Part shown: one piece after another, positions 30,970 through 40,443 of the stretch
Layout of the letters: each line of letters starts with the position of its first letter
Numbering within the stretch: position 1 is the stretch's first letter
Origin: an uncultured Bacilli bacterium
GTDB taxonomy: Bacteria > Bacillota_I > Bacilli_A > RF39 > UBA660
Direction of reading: 5' to 3'
Assembly: GCA_947623925.1 (NCBI GenBank)
Contig: CANQID010000005.1
Coordinates: 1 to 51,159, forward strand
Length of the DNA stretch: 51,159 bases
Made by a program: the position numbers and the translations under genes
The notes under the pieces: model-generated
Told to the model about the DNA's origin: nothing
The model's database searches: none
What the model saw: only the letters and a program-made list of their open reading frames with translations

Positions 30970-31234
30970 TAAATATTCCTCTACTATTTTGTTAAGAATC
31001 TTAAATCCTAATAATTTTTTTTGCTATATTTATATCTTGAATTATATTTTTTAACTTTTTTAAATCTCCTATCAATAAATTTGTTTATATTTAATTATTA
31101 ACAAATTCTAACCCATTATTTGTCTATATTGTATTTATTTTTAATTTCATTGTTTTTTCTAATGTTTTTATAAATCTCGTATTTGTTACACCATTTTTTA
31201 TTGTATATTCACACATTTTCTTTCTAAATTTCAT
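30970..31234 (-). pseudogene. decayed IS transposase remnant (HTH plus rve/DDE type)
   Basis: SD ggagg then MKFRKKMCEYTIKNGVTNTRF..., then TNNGLEFVNN (cf. TDNGxEF of rve), then KKVKKYNSRY and GFKILNKIVEEYL in shifted frames. Confidence 0.6.
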
Positions 31235-31373
31235 TTCCTCCGTTATAATCTTGAGAGTACTACTCTTTCATATAATTATTATCTTTCAACTCAATTACAC
31301 AAGATAGTATCTTTTTTTATTTTATGTTTCATATTCAAAATATCAATAAAATTTCACAAAAAAAAGATAAGAA

Positions 31374-33119
31374 TTATCTTACCTTTATATGAACCTCTCT
31401 TAATTGTTGTTCAGTAACTTCACTAGGAGAAGACATCATCATATCTTGACCTGAAGCACTCATAGGAAATGCTATAACCTCTCTTATAGATTTTTCATCT
31501 TTTAACATCATAAGCATTCTATCAATTCCTATTGCCATACCAGCATGTGGAGGTGCTCCATACTCAAAAGCAGTGTAAAGTGATTTAAATTTTGACTTCA
31601 ATTCATCTTCACTATATCCAGCAATAGAAAAAGCTTTTTTCATTATTTCAATATCATGATTTCTAACAGCTCCACTTACTAATTCAACACCATTACATAC
31701 AAAATCAAATTGATAAGCAAGAACTTCATCTGGTTTTTTATTATTTAAACTATCCATACCACCTTGTGGCATACTAAACGGATTGTGAGTAAATATCATT
31801 TTACCTTCTTCTTCACTATATTCAAACATAGGAAAATCATTTATAATACAAAATTCAAATTTATTTTCATCAAGTAAATTTAATTTTCTTCCAAGTTCAT
31901 CTCTAATAGATCCTGCTAGAGTTGCTGCATTATATTTATCAGCAATAAAGAAAAGTACACTTCCTACTTTTAAATCAGCAGTTTTTATTAAACTTTGTCT
32001 TTCTTTATCACTTAAAAACTTATCGATAGGTCCTTTAAATGTCATATCATCATTAACAGTAATATAACCAATTCCAGGCATACCTAAAGAAGAAGCATAA
32101 TCAACAAGTTCATTAAACCAAGAATTAGATTTATCTGCAATGCCATCTACTTTTATACCTCTTACTGTAGTATTAGAAAAAGGTTTAAATGTAGTTTCAC
32201 TAAATTCATCTGTTAAATCAATTATAACAAGTGGATTTCTTAAATCAGGTTTGTCCGTACCATATTTAAGCATAGCTTCTTTATAAGGTATTCTTACAAA
32301 CGGTTTAGATGAAACTTCTTTATTACTAAATTTTTTAAAAACATCAGTAAATATTTCTTCACCAAGTTTATAAATATCTTCTTCTTCTGCAAAAGACATT
32401 TCCATATCTAATTGATAAAATTCACCATAAACCCTATCTGCTCTTGCATCTTCATCTCTAAAACAAGGTGCGATTTGAAAATATTTATCAAATCCACTGA
32501 CCATTAATAATTGTTTAAATATTTGAGGTGCTTGAGGTAAAGCATAAAATTTACCATGGAATTTACGAGATGGAACTATAAAATCCCTTGCTCCTTCTGG
32601 AGATGATGAAGTAAGTATTGGAGTTTGAATTTCTGTAAATTCTAAACTATTCATTTTCTCTCTTAAATAAGAAATAACTTTTGTTCTAAATAAAATATTA
32701 TCATGTACTTTTTTATTCCTTAAGTCTAAATATCTATATTTAAGTCTTACTTCTTCGTTTACTTCTGTTGATGTCATAACTTCAAAAGGTAAAACATTTT
32801 TACATTTTCCTAAAACTTCTAATGAATCAACTAATACTTCAATAGTACCTGTACTTATTCTTGGGTTATAATCATCTTCATCTCTTTTTCTTACTTTACC
32901 TGTTAAGCAAATGGTAGATTCACGAGTAAGTCCATCAAATAATTTGCCATCATTTGTAACTGTTTGAATAGTTCCCTTTTCATCTCTAACATCTACAAAT
33001 ATTACTCCACCATGGTCTCTAATATTTTCTATCCAACCTGATAATTTAACATTTTTCCCAATATCTTCTTCTGTTAAACTACCACAATAATCATTTCTAT
33101 ATTTGTTATTTGGTTTCAT
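31374..33119 (-). CDS. aspS: aspartyl-tRNA synthetase
   Basis: GWIENIRDHGGVIFVDVRD, SSPEGARDF, GIDRMLMML. Confidence 0.97.
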   Translation of the reverse strand: MKPNNKYRNDYCGSLTEEDIGKNVKLSGWIENIRDHGGVIFVDVRDEKGTIQTVTNDGKLFDGLTRESTICLTGKVRKRDEDDYNPRISTGTIEVLVDSLEVLGKCKNVLPFEVMTSTEVNEEVRLKYRYLDLRNKKVHDNILFRTKVISYLREKMNSLEFTEIQTPILTSSSPEGARDFIVPSRKFHGKFYALPQAPQIFKQLLMVSGFDKYFQIAPCFRDEDARADRVYGEFYQLDMEMSFAEEEDIYKLGEEIFTDVFKKFSNKEVSSKPFVRIPYKEAMLKYGTDKPDLRNPLVIIDLTDEFSETTFKPFSNTTVRGIKVDGIADKSNSWFNELVDYASSLGMPGIGYITVNDDMTFKGPIDKFLSDKERQSLIKTADLKVGSVLFFIADKYNAATLAGSIRDELGRKLNLLDENKFEFCIINDFPMFEYSEEEGKMIFTHNPFSMPQGGMDSLNNKKPDEVLAYQFDFVCNGVELVSGAVRNHDIEIMKKAFSIAGYSEDELKSKFKSLYTAFEYGAPPHAGMAIGIDRMLMMLKDEKSIREVIAFPMSASGQDMMMSSPSEVTEQQLREVHIKVR

Positions 33120-33121
33120 AT

Positions 33122-34546
33122 TTACCTCTTTTCTATTTCCTCTTTCATTAAATTTGAAGCTAAACTTGGATTTGCTTTTCCATGTGTTTTTTTCATAACT
33201 TGACCTACTAAGAAATCAAGTATTCTATCTCTTCCATTTTTAACATCTTGTACTGCTTGTGGTTGTTCTTCTATTACTTCAAGAACTATTTTTCTTATTT
33301 CTCCATCATCTGCAATTTGACTAATTCCAAGTTCATTAACAATATCAGTTGGATCTTTTTCATCACTTAATGATTTATATAAAACTTCTTTACCTTGTTT
33401 ACTAGATATTTTATTTTCACTTACCATTTTAATTAATTCAGTTAGCATTTTTGGTGTTACATAAATATCATTAATTCCTATTTCTAGTTTATTTAAATGT
33501 CCTAATATTATACTTATAATCCAATTTGCAGCAAGTTTTGGGTCACTACCTTCTTTTATACATTTTTCAAAATAATCTGCAATTTCTTTTTCTTTTACAA
33601 GTATAGTAGAATCATATCTTGATAAAGAATATTTATCCATATACATATTTATTCTTTCATATTGTAACATTGGTATTTCTGATTTTATTTCATTTATAAA
33701 TTCATCTGTTACTTTAACAGGTGCGATATTTGGTTCTATAAAATATTTATAATCAACTGCATCTACTTTACTACGCATTGGATAAGTACAATTATCTTCA
33801 TCACTATATCTTCTTGTTTCTTGGATTACTTTACCACCACTATTAAGTACTTCAGTTTGTCTTTCTATTTCATACATAATAGCCTTTTCAACATTATTAA
33901 ATGAATTTATGTTTTTCATTTCAACCTTTGTTCCAAGTTCTGTTGCATTCTCGTCCATAAGTGATATATTAACATCACATCTCATTTGTCCTTTATCACT
34001 TCTTGCTTCACTTGTGCCACAATATAAAAACATACTTCTTAATGCTTCAAGGAAAGCAATAGCTTCTTTTGCACTATTTAAACATGGTTCCGTAACTGTT
34101 TCTAAAAGTGGAATACCTGAACGATTATAATCTATTAATGAATATGTGCCAAAATGGTCTAATGAGGCAGTATCTTCTTCTAAGTGTGTATCATGGATTA
34201 ATACTTTTTTATCTACACCATCGACATTTATCATTACATATCCATCAACACCTACTGGTTTATGCATTTGTGTTATTTGATAACCTTTTGGTAAATCTGG
34301 ATAAAAATAATTTTTTCTATCAAATATTATTTCATCAGGAGTTTTACAATTAAGCGCAATAGCCATCTTTAATGCTTTTTTTACTGCTTCTTTATTTACT
34401 ACAGGAAGTATCCCCGGAAATCCTAAATCAACAGGTGCAATATTTGAATTTGGAATACTTGAATAATCATTTTTTGAACCACTAAAGTTTTTTGAATTTG
34501 TTTTTAATTCACAGTGAACTTCTAGTCCTATTACTACTTTATACAT
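33122..34546 (-). CDS. gatB: Asp-tRNA(Asn)/Glu-tRNA(Gln) amidotransferase subunit B
   Basis: VIGLEVHCELKT, FDRKNYFYPDLPKGYQITQ, RCDVNISL. Confidence 0.97.
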   Translation of the reverse strand: MYKVVIGLEVHCELKTNSKNFSGSKNDYSSIPNSNIAPVDLGFPGILPVVNKEAVKKALKMAIALNCKTPDEIIFDRKNYFYPDLPKGYQITQMHKPVGVDGYVMINVDGVDKKVLIHDTHLEEDTASLDHFGTYSLIDYNRSGIPLLETVTEPCLNSAKEAIAFLEALRSMFLYCGTSEARSDKGQMRCDVNISLMDENATELGTKVEMKNINSFNNVEKAIMYEIERQTEVLNSGGKVIQETRRYSDEDNCTYPMRSKVDAVDYKYFIEPNIAPVKVTDEFINEIKSEIPMLQYERINMYMDKYSLSRYDSTILVKEKEIADYFEKCIKEGSDPKLAANWIISIILGHLNKLEIGINDIYVTPKMLTELIKMVSENKISSKQGKEVLYKSLSDEKDPTDIVNELGISQIADDGEIRKIVLEVIEEQPQAVQDVKNGRDRILDFLVGQVMKKTHGKANPSLASNLMKEEIEKR

Positions 34547-35981
34547 CGTATTCCTCCTTTAACAATCCTTTATACCCTAATTTTTCTTCTATTTTATATG
34601 CCATATTTAATACTAAATCATCTTCCATAGCTCTACCTGTTAAATTAATACTTATAGGCATTTTATTTACTATTCCACTTGGAAGTGAAATACTTGGGAA
34701 ACCTCCAAAGTTACCAATAACTAAATGGTTTTCAAGTATTAAATATCTATCTGATAATTGGTCAGTTTTTTCTCCAAATTTAGGTGCGATTCCACCACTT
34801 GTAGGCATTATAAGTCCATCATATGTTTTAAATAATTCATTCATTCTATTTACTACAAGTCTTCTTACTCTACCTGCATTTAAAAATAGTTTTTCTTGAT
34901 TTTCTTTTTGTAATATATAACTACCTAGTATAAATCTTCTTTTTATAAGTTCTGAAAAACCTTTTGTACGAGCATCGAACATTATTTCCTCTATACTATT
35001 ACCTTCACCTCTTGGGCCAAATTGAATACCTGTCAAATTAGCATTATTACTTGTTGCTTCTGCACATGATATTGTCATGTATGTTGGATATAAAGCATCA
35101 AGTAGTTCTTTTCCAAATTCAACCTCTTCTACTATAAAGCCAATTTCTCTTAGTTTATCTATATTTTCGTGAAAAATCTTTAATGTTTCAAGTAATTCAG
35201 TATCTTTTGAATCTTTATATAAATTAATATCACATGCTTCTTTTATATAAAATAATTTTTTACCTTTAATATCGTTTTCTAATGTACTTGAATATATTTT
35301 ATTATCATCTGGAAGTGAAGTCATATCAAATTCATCTTGTCCTTTTATTATATCTGTTACATAAGCAATATCTTTAACACATCTAGCAAAACATCCAACA
35401 TGGTCTAATGATGATGCAAATCCAAAAAGTCCATATCTACTTATTCTTCCATAAGTTGGCTTAAATCCTACTACTCCACCAAATGCAGCAGGTTTTCTTA
35501 TAGAATCTCCTGTATCTGAACCTATTGAAAAAGGAACTATATTTAGAGCAACTGAGGCTGCACTACCAGCAGAAGAACCACCTATCATATGAGTTTTATC
35601 CCAAGGATTTCTTACAATTCCTGTATGTCCTGTTGTTCCTGTTCCTCCCATAGCAAGTTCATCTAATACGGTTTTTCCAACAAGTACAGCGCCACTTTCT
35701 TTTAATTTTTTATATACAGTTGAATCGTAAACAGGTACATAATCTTTTAATATATTTGATGAACCTGTTGTTAAAATACCTTTTGTTGAAAAATTATCTT
35801 TTAATCCATATGGTATTCCATCTAGTTTAGAAGTACTGTTTTCATGCATATATTCATCTAATATTGTTACAAAGCAATTATAATCTTCTTGATATTTTTT
35901 TGCTTTATTTTTTGCTTCTTCAAATAGTTGTTTACTTGTTACTTCTTTTTTATCTATTTTTTCTCTTAATTCATCTATCAT
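34539..35981 (-). CDS. gatA: Asp-tRNA(Asn)/Glu-tRNA(Gln) amidotransferase subunit A
   Basis: GGSSAGSAASVA amidase signature; FKPTYGRISRYG. Confidence 0.97.
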   Translation of the reverse strand: MIDELREKIDKKEVTSKQLFEEAKNKAKKYQEDYNCFVTILDEYMHENSTSKLDGIPYGLKDNFSTKGILTTGSSNILKDYVPVYDSTVYKKLKESGAVLVGKTVLDELAMGGTGTTGHTGIVRNPWDKTHMIGGSSAGSAASVALNIVPFSIGSDTGDSIRKPAAFGGVVGFKPTYGRISRYGLFGFASSLDHVGCFARCVKDIAYVTDIIKGQDEFDMTSLPDDNKIYSSTLENDIKGKKLFYIKEACDINLYKDSKDTELLETLKIFHENIDKLREIGFIVEEVEFGKELLDALYPTYMTISCAEATSNNANLTGIQFGPRGEGNSIEEIMFDARTKGFSELIKRRFILGSYILQKENQEKLFLNAGRVRRLVVNRMNELFKTYDGLIMPTSGGIAPKFGEKTDQLSDRYLILENHLVIGNFGGFPSISLPSGIVNKMPISINLTGRAMEDDLVLNMAYKIEEKLGYKGLLKEEYDV

Positions 35982-36271
35982 TATTCCACCACCTTTGGTA
36001 CTCTTATTTGACTTCTGTCATGATGTTTTGCATTTACTAATAAGTCTTCTGTTTCTAAAGTATTTTTTACTTCATCTTCTCTTAGTTTTGCAGTGTATGT
36101 TACAAATGGAAAAGTCATCGGTTCAACATCACTTATTCCATCTATTTTTCCTATTAAATCCATTTGTTTTAAAATAACATCAAATTCTTTTTGTAATGTT
36201 TCATATTCTTCATCATTCATTTTAAATAAAAGTTTTTCTGCATAAAGTTCAAGTTTTTCTTTTTCAATCAT
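35981..36271 (-). CDS. gatC: Asp-tRNA(Asn)/Glu-tRNA(Gln) amidotransferase subunit C
   Basis: small ORF upstream of gatA; GISDVEPMTFPF, LREDEV. Confidence 0.93.
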   Translation of the reverse strand: MIEKEKLELYAEKLLFKMNDEEYETLQKEFDVILKQMDLIGKIDGISDVEPMTFPFVTYTAKLREDEVKNTLETEDLLVNAKHHDRSQIRVPKVVE

Positions 36272-36294
36272 ATATATCTTCCTTTCTAAATTAA

Positions 36295-36560
36295 AAACAC
36301 AACCAATAGTCCTATTAATCAGGACGAATAGTTGTGTTTATCCGCGGTACCACCCTCATTACCATTAAAATGGTCACTTTTAAGTTCGTTAAAACTTTTG
36401 TACATGATAACGGGTACTATACCGACTTAATTTACTATTGTTTCAAATAAGCTACTCCATGGTGTTATTCATATTAGTTTATTTATTAGTTTTCACCAAC
36501 CACTAACTCTCTTAAAATAAAATCTAATATTACTTCTCCATTTCAAAGTATTTACTAGTA
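36295..36560 (-). promoter_or_regulatory. T-box leader of gatCAB-aspS, specifier AAC (Asn)
   Basis: minus strand AAGAGAGTTAGTGGTTGGTG (Stem I), ATGAATAACACCATGGAG (specifier loop), GAGGGTGGTACCGCGG (T-box); preceded by TATAAT. Confidence 0.85.
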
Positions 36561-36642
36561 AATTATACCATATTTTTTATATTTTGTTACACTTTTTTTA
36601 CAATTGATAAAATTTTTAAAGAAAGAATATCAAGATTTTTTA

Positions 36643-37773
36643 TTATGAACGTTTTTCTTGCGGAAAAACAACTGATGTTTTACTTGATACTGGCTTTCCA
36701 AATACTGGTATACTACCACTCCAATAAAAACTTTGAATTCTAACTTTCCTATTGCCCCAATTAGAAACATCACTAAGTTTTTCATATGCATGATATATAA
36801 TCCAATTAGTATTGTTTGGTCCCTTAACAAAACTAGCATGGCCAGGTCCATATACACCGTTTCCAGATTCGAATAGAGGTTTTGATGATTTTTTCCAAGA
36901 AGAAGGATTTAAAATGTTTCCATTATCTTTAAAAGATAACATTCCCAAACAATATGTACTTGTTCCCGCACCAGAAGCTGAATATATTATAAGCAATTGC
37001 CCGGTAGGTGATATCAAAACTTCAGGGCCTTCATTAATGTAACTTTTATTAGCTGTTTCCCAACTATAAGTTGGTGATGATATTTTTACTCTCTTTCCTG
37101 AAATTTTAGTAGGGCTACTCATAGGAGCAATATACAAATGCTGTATATATTCTCCCTTTTTTTCTAATCCAGACCATACAAAATACAATTTACCTTTCCA
37201 TTGTAATAAAGTTCCATCTATTGCATATTGATCTGTCGAATCAAACACCTTAACTGGTGCTTCATATTCTCCCATAGGATCATTTGTTTTTGATTTTAAA
37301 ACATACATTCTCCTCTTATAATCACCTGAATCACTTTTTTTATTATCAGGTGCAGCAAAATATATATACCAGTGGTTTTGATAATGATGCAATTCTGGAG
37401 CCCACAATGAAGCTTTATCTGATCTCTGATAAATCTTTTTACCACTCTTTTTCAAATTAGATAAAGTGTCAGTTTTATATATTGTTATACTATTACCAGT
37501 AGCTAAATAATAATAATAATTTCCATATCTTATTACCCATGGATCTGCTCCCTTTGTAACTGGATTTTTAAAACTTTTAACATTTTTACTTACACTGTTA
37601 CCCATTAAATTAAATAAATTGCCACCTGTAAATAACACATATGCTCCTCCACCTAAAGCAAGTACTCCTACTAAACATGCTGCTATGATTGCTATTTTTT
37701 TATTTCTTCTTTTTTTTAATGTTTCATTCGACGGGCGTCCAACTGAATTAACATTTTTTTTAAATAAACTCAT
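36643..37773 (-). CDS. membrane-anchored glycoside hydrolase family 43-like protein
   Basis: N-terminal VGRPSNETLKKRRNKK + TM; KGADPWVIRYGNYYYYLAT, LWAPELHHYQNHWYIYFAAP, AIDGTLL, NEGPEVL. Confidence 0.85.
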   Translation of the reverse strand: MSLFKKNVNSVGRPSNETLKKRRNKKIAIIAACLVGVLALGGGAYVLFTGGNLFNLMGNSVSKNVKSFKNPVTKGADPWVIRYGNYYYYLATGNSITIYKTDTLSNLKKSGKKIYQRSDKASLWAPELHHYQNHWYIYFAAPDNKKSDSGDYKRRMYVLKSKTNDPMGEYEAPVKVFDSTDQYAIDGTLLQWKGKLYFVWSGLEKKGEYIQHLYIAPMSSPTKISGKRVKISSPTYSWETANKSYINEGPEVLISPTGQLLIIYSASGAGTSTYCLGMLSFKDNGNILNPSSWKKSSKPLFESGNGVYGPGHASFVKGPNNTNWIIYHAYEKLSDVSNWGNRKVRIQSFYWSGSIPVFGKPVSSKTSVVFPQEKRS

Positions 37774-37800
37774 ATAACCACTCCTTTACCTTATATTTTT

Positions 37801-37829
37801 ATAATACATACAATTACTATTATTGTCAA
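37801..37829 (-). promoter_or_regulatory. sigma-A promoter of the GH43-like gene
   Basis: TTGACA-N17-TATTAT on the minus strand. Confidence 0.65.
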
Positions 37830-38011
37830 TTTAAATTTAGAAAGTGATGATTGAAAATTAAGATTTTGTAAATTCATTGTAAACTTATACATTGATTTTT
37901 TTTAACAATTACATCATACATTTTATTCTAAACAAATTTATAAATAATATAAATGTATAATCTAAAAATGATAATTATATAATTTTTATTTAAGAAAATT
38001 AAAAAAAAAAA

Positions 38012-38033
38012 GAGTGTACTATATCATACACTC
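38012..38033 (-). terminator. stem-loop downstream of the repeat protein
   Basis: gagtgtactatatcatacactc. Confidence 0.55.
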
Positions 38034-38086
38034 ATAAAAATTGAAATTTCAAAATACAAGTACTTACTTCACAATCTCAAAATTTT

Positions 38087-39463
38087 TTAGCTTTTGCTTA
38101 CATTCGTTAATACAACATACAACGTCATATTATTTTTTACAGTTATTTTTTCACCTGATTTGTAATCAACAACTGTTGAAGCAGATTTTTTTGAATAACC
38201 ACGTGCATTTTTACCTTTTGGTGCTTTTAAAATTTTTGGTAATGTTACTGTACAACCTTTGCTTTCTTCTCCTGCTGGAGTACAACTCATTCTAGTCTTA
38301 GTTCCCTCTAGTGTTGAACCTAATGCCTGAATAGTTACAGTATATGTAGAATTCTTTTTAACAATTGGATAATATGTAACATCCTTATATATTTTTATTT
38401 TATTATTTGTTAAAGCAACGTCTGCTTTTGTTGCACTCATACTTGTTGCAAATCCAACTGTTGAATAATATGTTGGTGTTTTTATAGTTGGTGCTTGAAC
38501 TTCACAAGTTAAAGCAGTATTGTAAAGAGTACAACTTTTACCACCCGTAAAACTTAATTTTACATTAGTTTTTGTGTTATTATAAAATTTTGCTGTTACG
38601 GTTTTTTTAGATATTACATAATAAGTTACATTTCTATTTATAGTTATATCTCCATTATTTACTGGTACTAAAACATTCTTATCAGTTGCATTTTTAATTT
38701 CTGAAAGTCCTAATACAGACCATCCATCACCTCTAGATATACTTGGCAATGTTACTTTACAACTTGTACCTACTGTTGTACAAGATAAAGTTGTTTTTCC
38801 TACACTTGCTCCATTTCCAACTAATGTTAATGTAAATGTATTTTTCTTATTATTTGTAACTGTAATTTCATTAGACCAACCAGTATATTCTTTTTTAGAG
38901 CCATTAACTATATATCCTCTTATTCTAACTTTCTTCGTGTTATTAAAGTCAATACTAAATGCATCTGTAACTGTCTTGCCTTTATTTCCACTTAATGGAT
39001 TAGGAACAGAAACTCCCCATTTACCATTTGAATAAATTTGATATTCAATACCTATTGTAACATCTGAAGGCAAAGTACCGTGTATAAATGTTGGTAATGA
39101 AATATTATAAGAAATTTTTCCATTAGAATCTCTTTTATGTTCACTAACATTTGCTTGATTTAATGCTGGTGTAAAATATTCTACACGCTTTGGTTTTGAT
39201 GTCTGACCATCTCCTCTTCTACAATAATCTCCCTGAAGTGTAGTATTTGATGGACATATATACATTGAAGTATATTTTGTGACACTGTTACCCATTAAAT
39301 TAAATAAATTGCCCCCTGTCAATAACACATATGCTCCTCCACCTAAAGCAAGTACACCTACTATGCATGCTGCTACGATTGCTATTTTCTTATTTCTCCT
39401 TTTTTTTAATGTTTCATTTGATGGTCTTCCTACTGGATTAACATCTTTCTGCAAAAAACTCAT
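38087..39463 (-). CDS. anchored extracellular protein with three Cys-pair repeats
   Basis: same N-terminal module as the 36643 ORF; repeats with CTTVGTSC, CTLYNTALTC, CTPAGEESKGC; SD taggaggag. Confidence 0.75.
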   Translation of the reverse strand: MSFLQKDVNPVGRPSNETLKKRRNKKIAIVAACIVGVLALGGGAYVLLTGGNLFNLMGNSVTKYTSMYICPSNTTLQGDYCRRGDGQTSKPKRVEYFTPALNQANVSEHKRDSNGKISYNISLPTFIHGTLPSDVTIGIEYQIYSNGKWGVSVPNPLSGNKGKTVTDAFSIDFNNTKKVRIRGYIVNGSKKEYTGWSNEITVTNNKKNTFTLTLVGNGASVGKTTLSCTTVGTSCKVTLPSISRGDGWSVLGLSEIKNATDKNVLVPVNNGDITINRNVTYYVISKKTVTAKFYNNTKTNVKLSFTGGKSCTLYNTALTCEVQAPTIKTPTYYSTVGFATSMSATKADVALTNNKIKIYKDVTYYPIVKKNSTYTVTIQALGSTLEGTKTRMSCTPAGEESKGCTVTLPKILKAPKGKNARGYSKKSASTVVDYKSGEKITVKNNMTLYVVLTNVSKS

Positions 39464-39492
39464 ATCTAACTCCTCCTATATTTACTATACCC

Positions 39493-39521
39493 AGTTTACA
39501 CCCCCCCCCCATAAAAGTCAA
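39493..39521 (-). promoter_or_regulatory. candidate phase-variable promoter with G10 in the spacer
   Basis: minus strand TTGACT-tttat-GGGGGGGGGG-tg-TAAACT, spacer exactly 17 nt. Confidence 0.65.
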
Positions 39522-39571
39522 GAAAAAAATTATCTTTTTTTTAGATTTTGTAAATATGTAAAAATATAAAA

Positions 39572-39600
39572 TTAACGTCACTCCTATAACGTGACGTTAA
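39572..39600 (-). terminator. intrinsic terminator of the PrsW-like gene
   Basis: ttaacgtcac tcctataac gtgacgttaa, perfect 10-bp stem; T-rich on the minus strand after the hairpin. Confidence 0.7.
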
Positions 39601-39662
39601 TCTTAGTAACTATATCTTTTATTAGTTCTTTTTAATTAATTTAACAAAAAATATAAAACACT

Positions 39663-40382
39663 TTATTTTGGGCTAAAAGTTAATTTATATTTTATTAATT
39701 CCCACATTTTTATTATTATAAATATAAGCATAAATAATATAAAACCTAAAAATATAATTACATTATTTTCGATTGTTGATGATAATATATAATCATATAT
39801 TCCGTGTAAAACCATTGCTATAAAAAAGCCACAATATTTATTATATAAATACCTTCCCGTATTAAAATCAATTGATTTATAATATTTTGCATATCCATAG
39901 TAATATCCCATTATTATTCCAAAACAAGCATGTGCTGGAACAGAAAATATACACCTAGTTATAAGCAAAGATAAATCTGCATCAAGTAAATAAAACCTAT
40001 TTTCTACAACCGCAAATCCTAATGAAATTAATACACCAAATAAAACACCATCATAAACTTCATTAAATTTTTTATTTTTCCAAGTAAATATATTTAAAAC
40101 TAAATATTTTGAAAATTCTTCAATAAATGCAATTGCACCAAATGCTATCAACATAACACTAAATTCATCGTAATTATATGTTAATATAAATGGTAAAAAT
40201 TTTGTAAGTATCATTGTCATAAGCTTCACAACTAAATATGATATACACCCACCTGTAAATATAACAGCTAATGTTTTAGAATTTTCCTTTTCAATTAAAT
40301 CCAATTTATATATTACAAATACAATTAGTGCAACAGGTATTAAAGATATAAGCCAAAATATTATTCCTTGCATATATACCAC
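39663..40382 (-). CDS. PrsW-family intramembrane metalloprotease-like protein
   Basis: multiple TM; IEEFSKYLV, PAHACFGIIMGYYYGYAK, LHGIYDYIL. Confidence 0.8.
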   Translation of the reverse strand: MVYMQGIIFWLISLIPVALIVFVIYKLDLIEKENSKTLAVIFTGGCISYLVVKLMTMILTKFLPFILTYNYDEFSVMLIAFGAIAFIEEFSKYLVLNIFTWKNKKFNEVYDGVLFGVLISLGFAVVENRFYLLDADLSLLITRCIFSVPAHACFGIIMGYYYGYAKYYKSIDFNTGRYLYNKYCGFFIAMVLHGIYDYILSSTIENNVIIFLGFILFMLIFIIIKMWELIKYKLTFSPK

Positions 40383-40443
40383 CTTATTTTAATTTCTTAT
40401 TTGAGAATAATATATATTTTTTTATTTGTCAATATTTTTATAA

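Noticed and set aside
36630-36857. Second minus-strand ORF (36630-36857) overlapping the GH43-like gene 3' end
   Set aside because: Alternative frame of a well-supported CDS; no RBS or recognisable domain.
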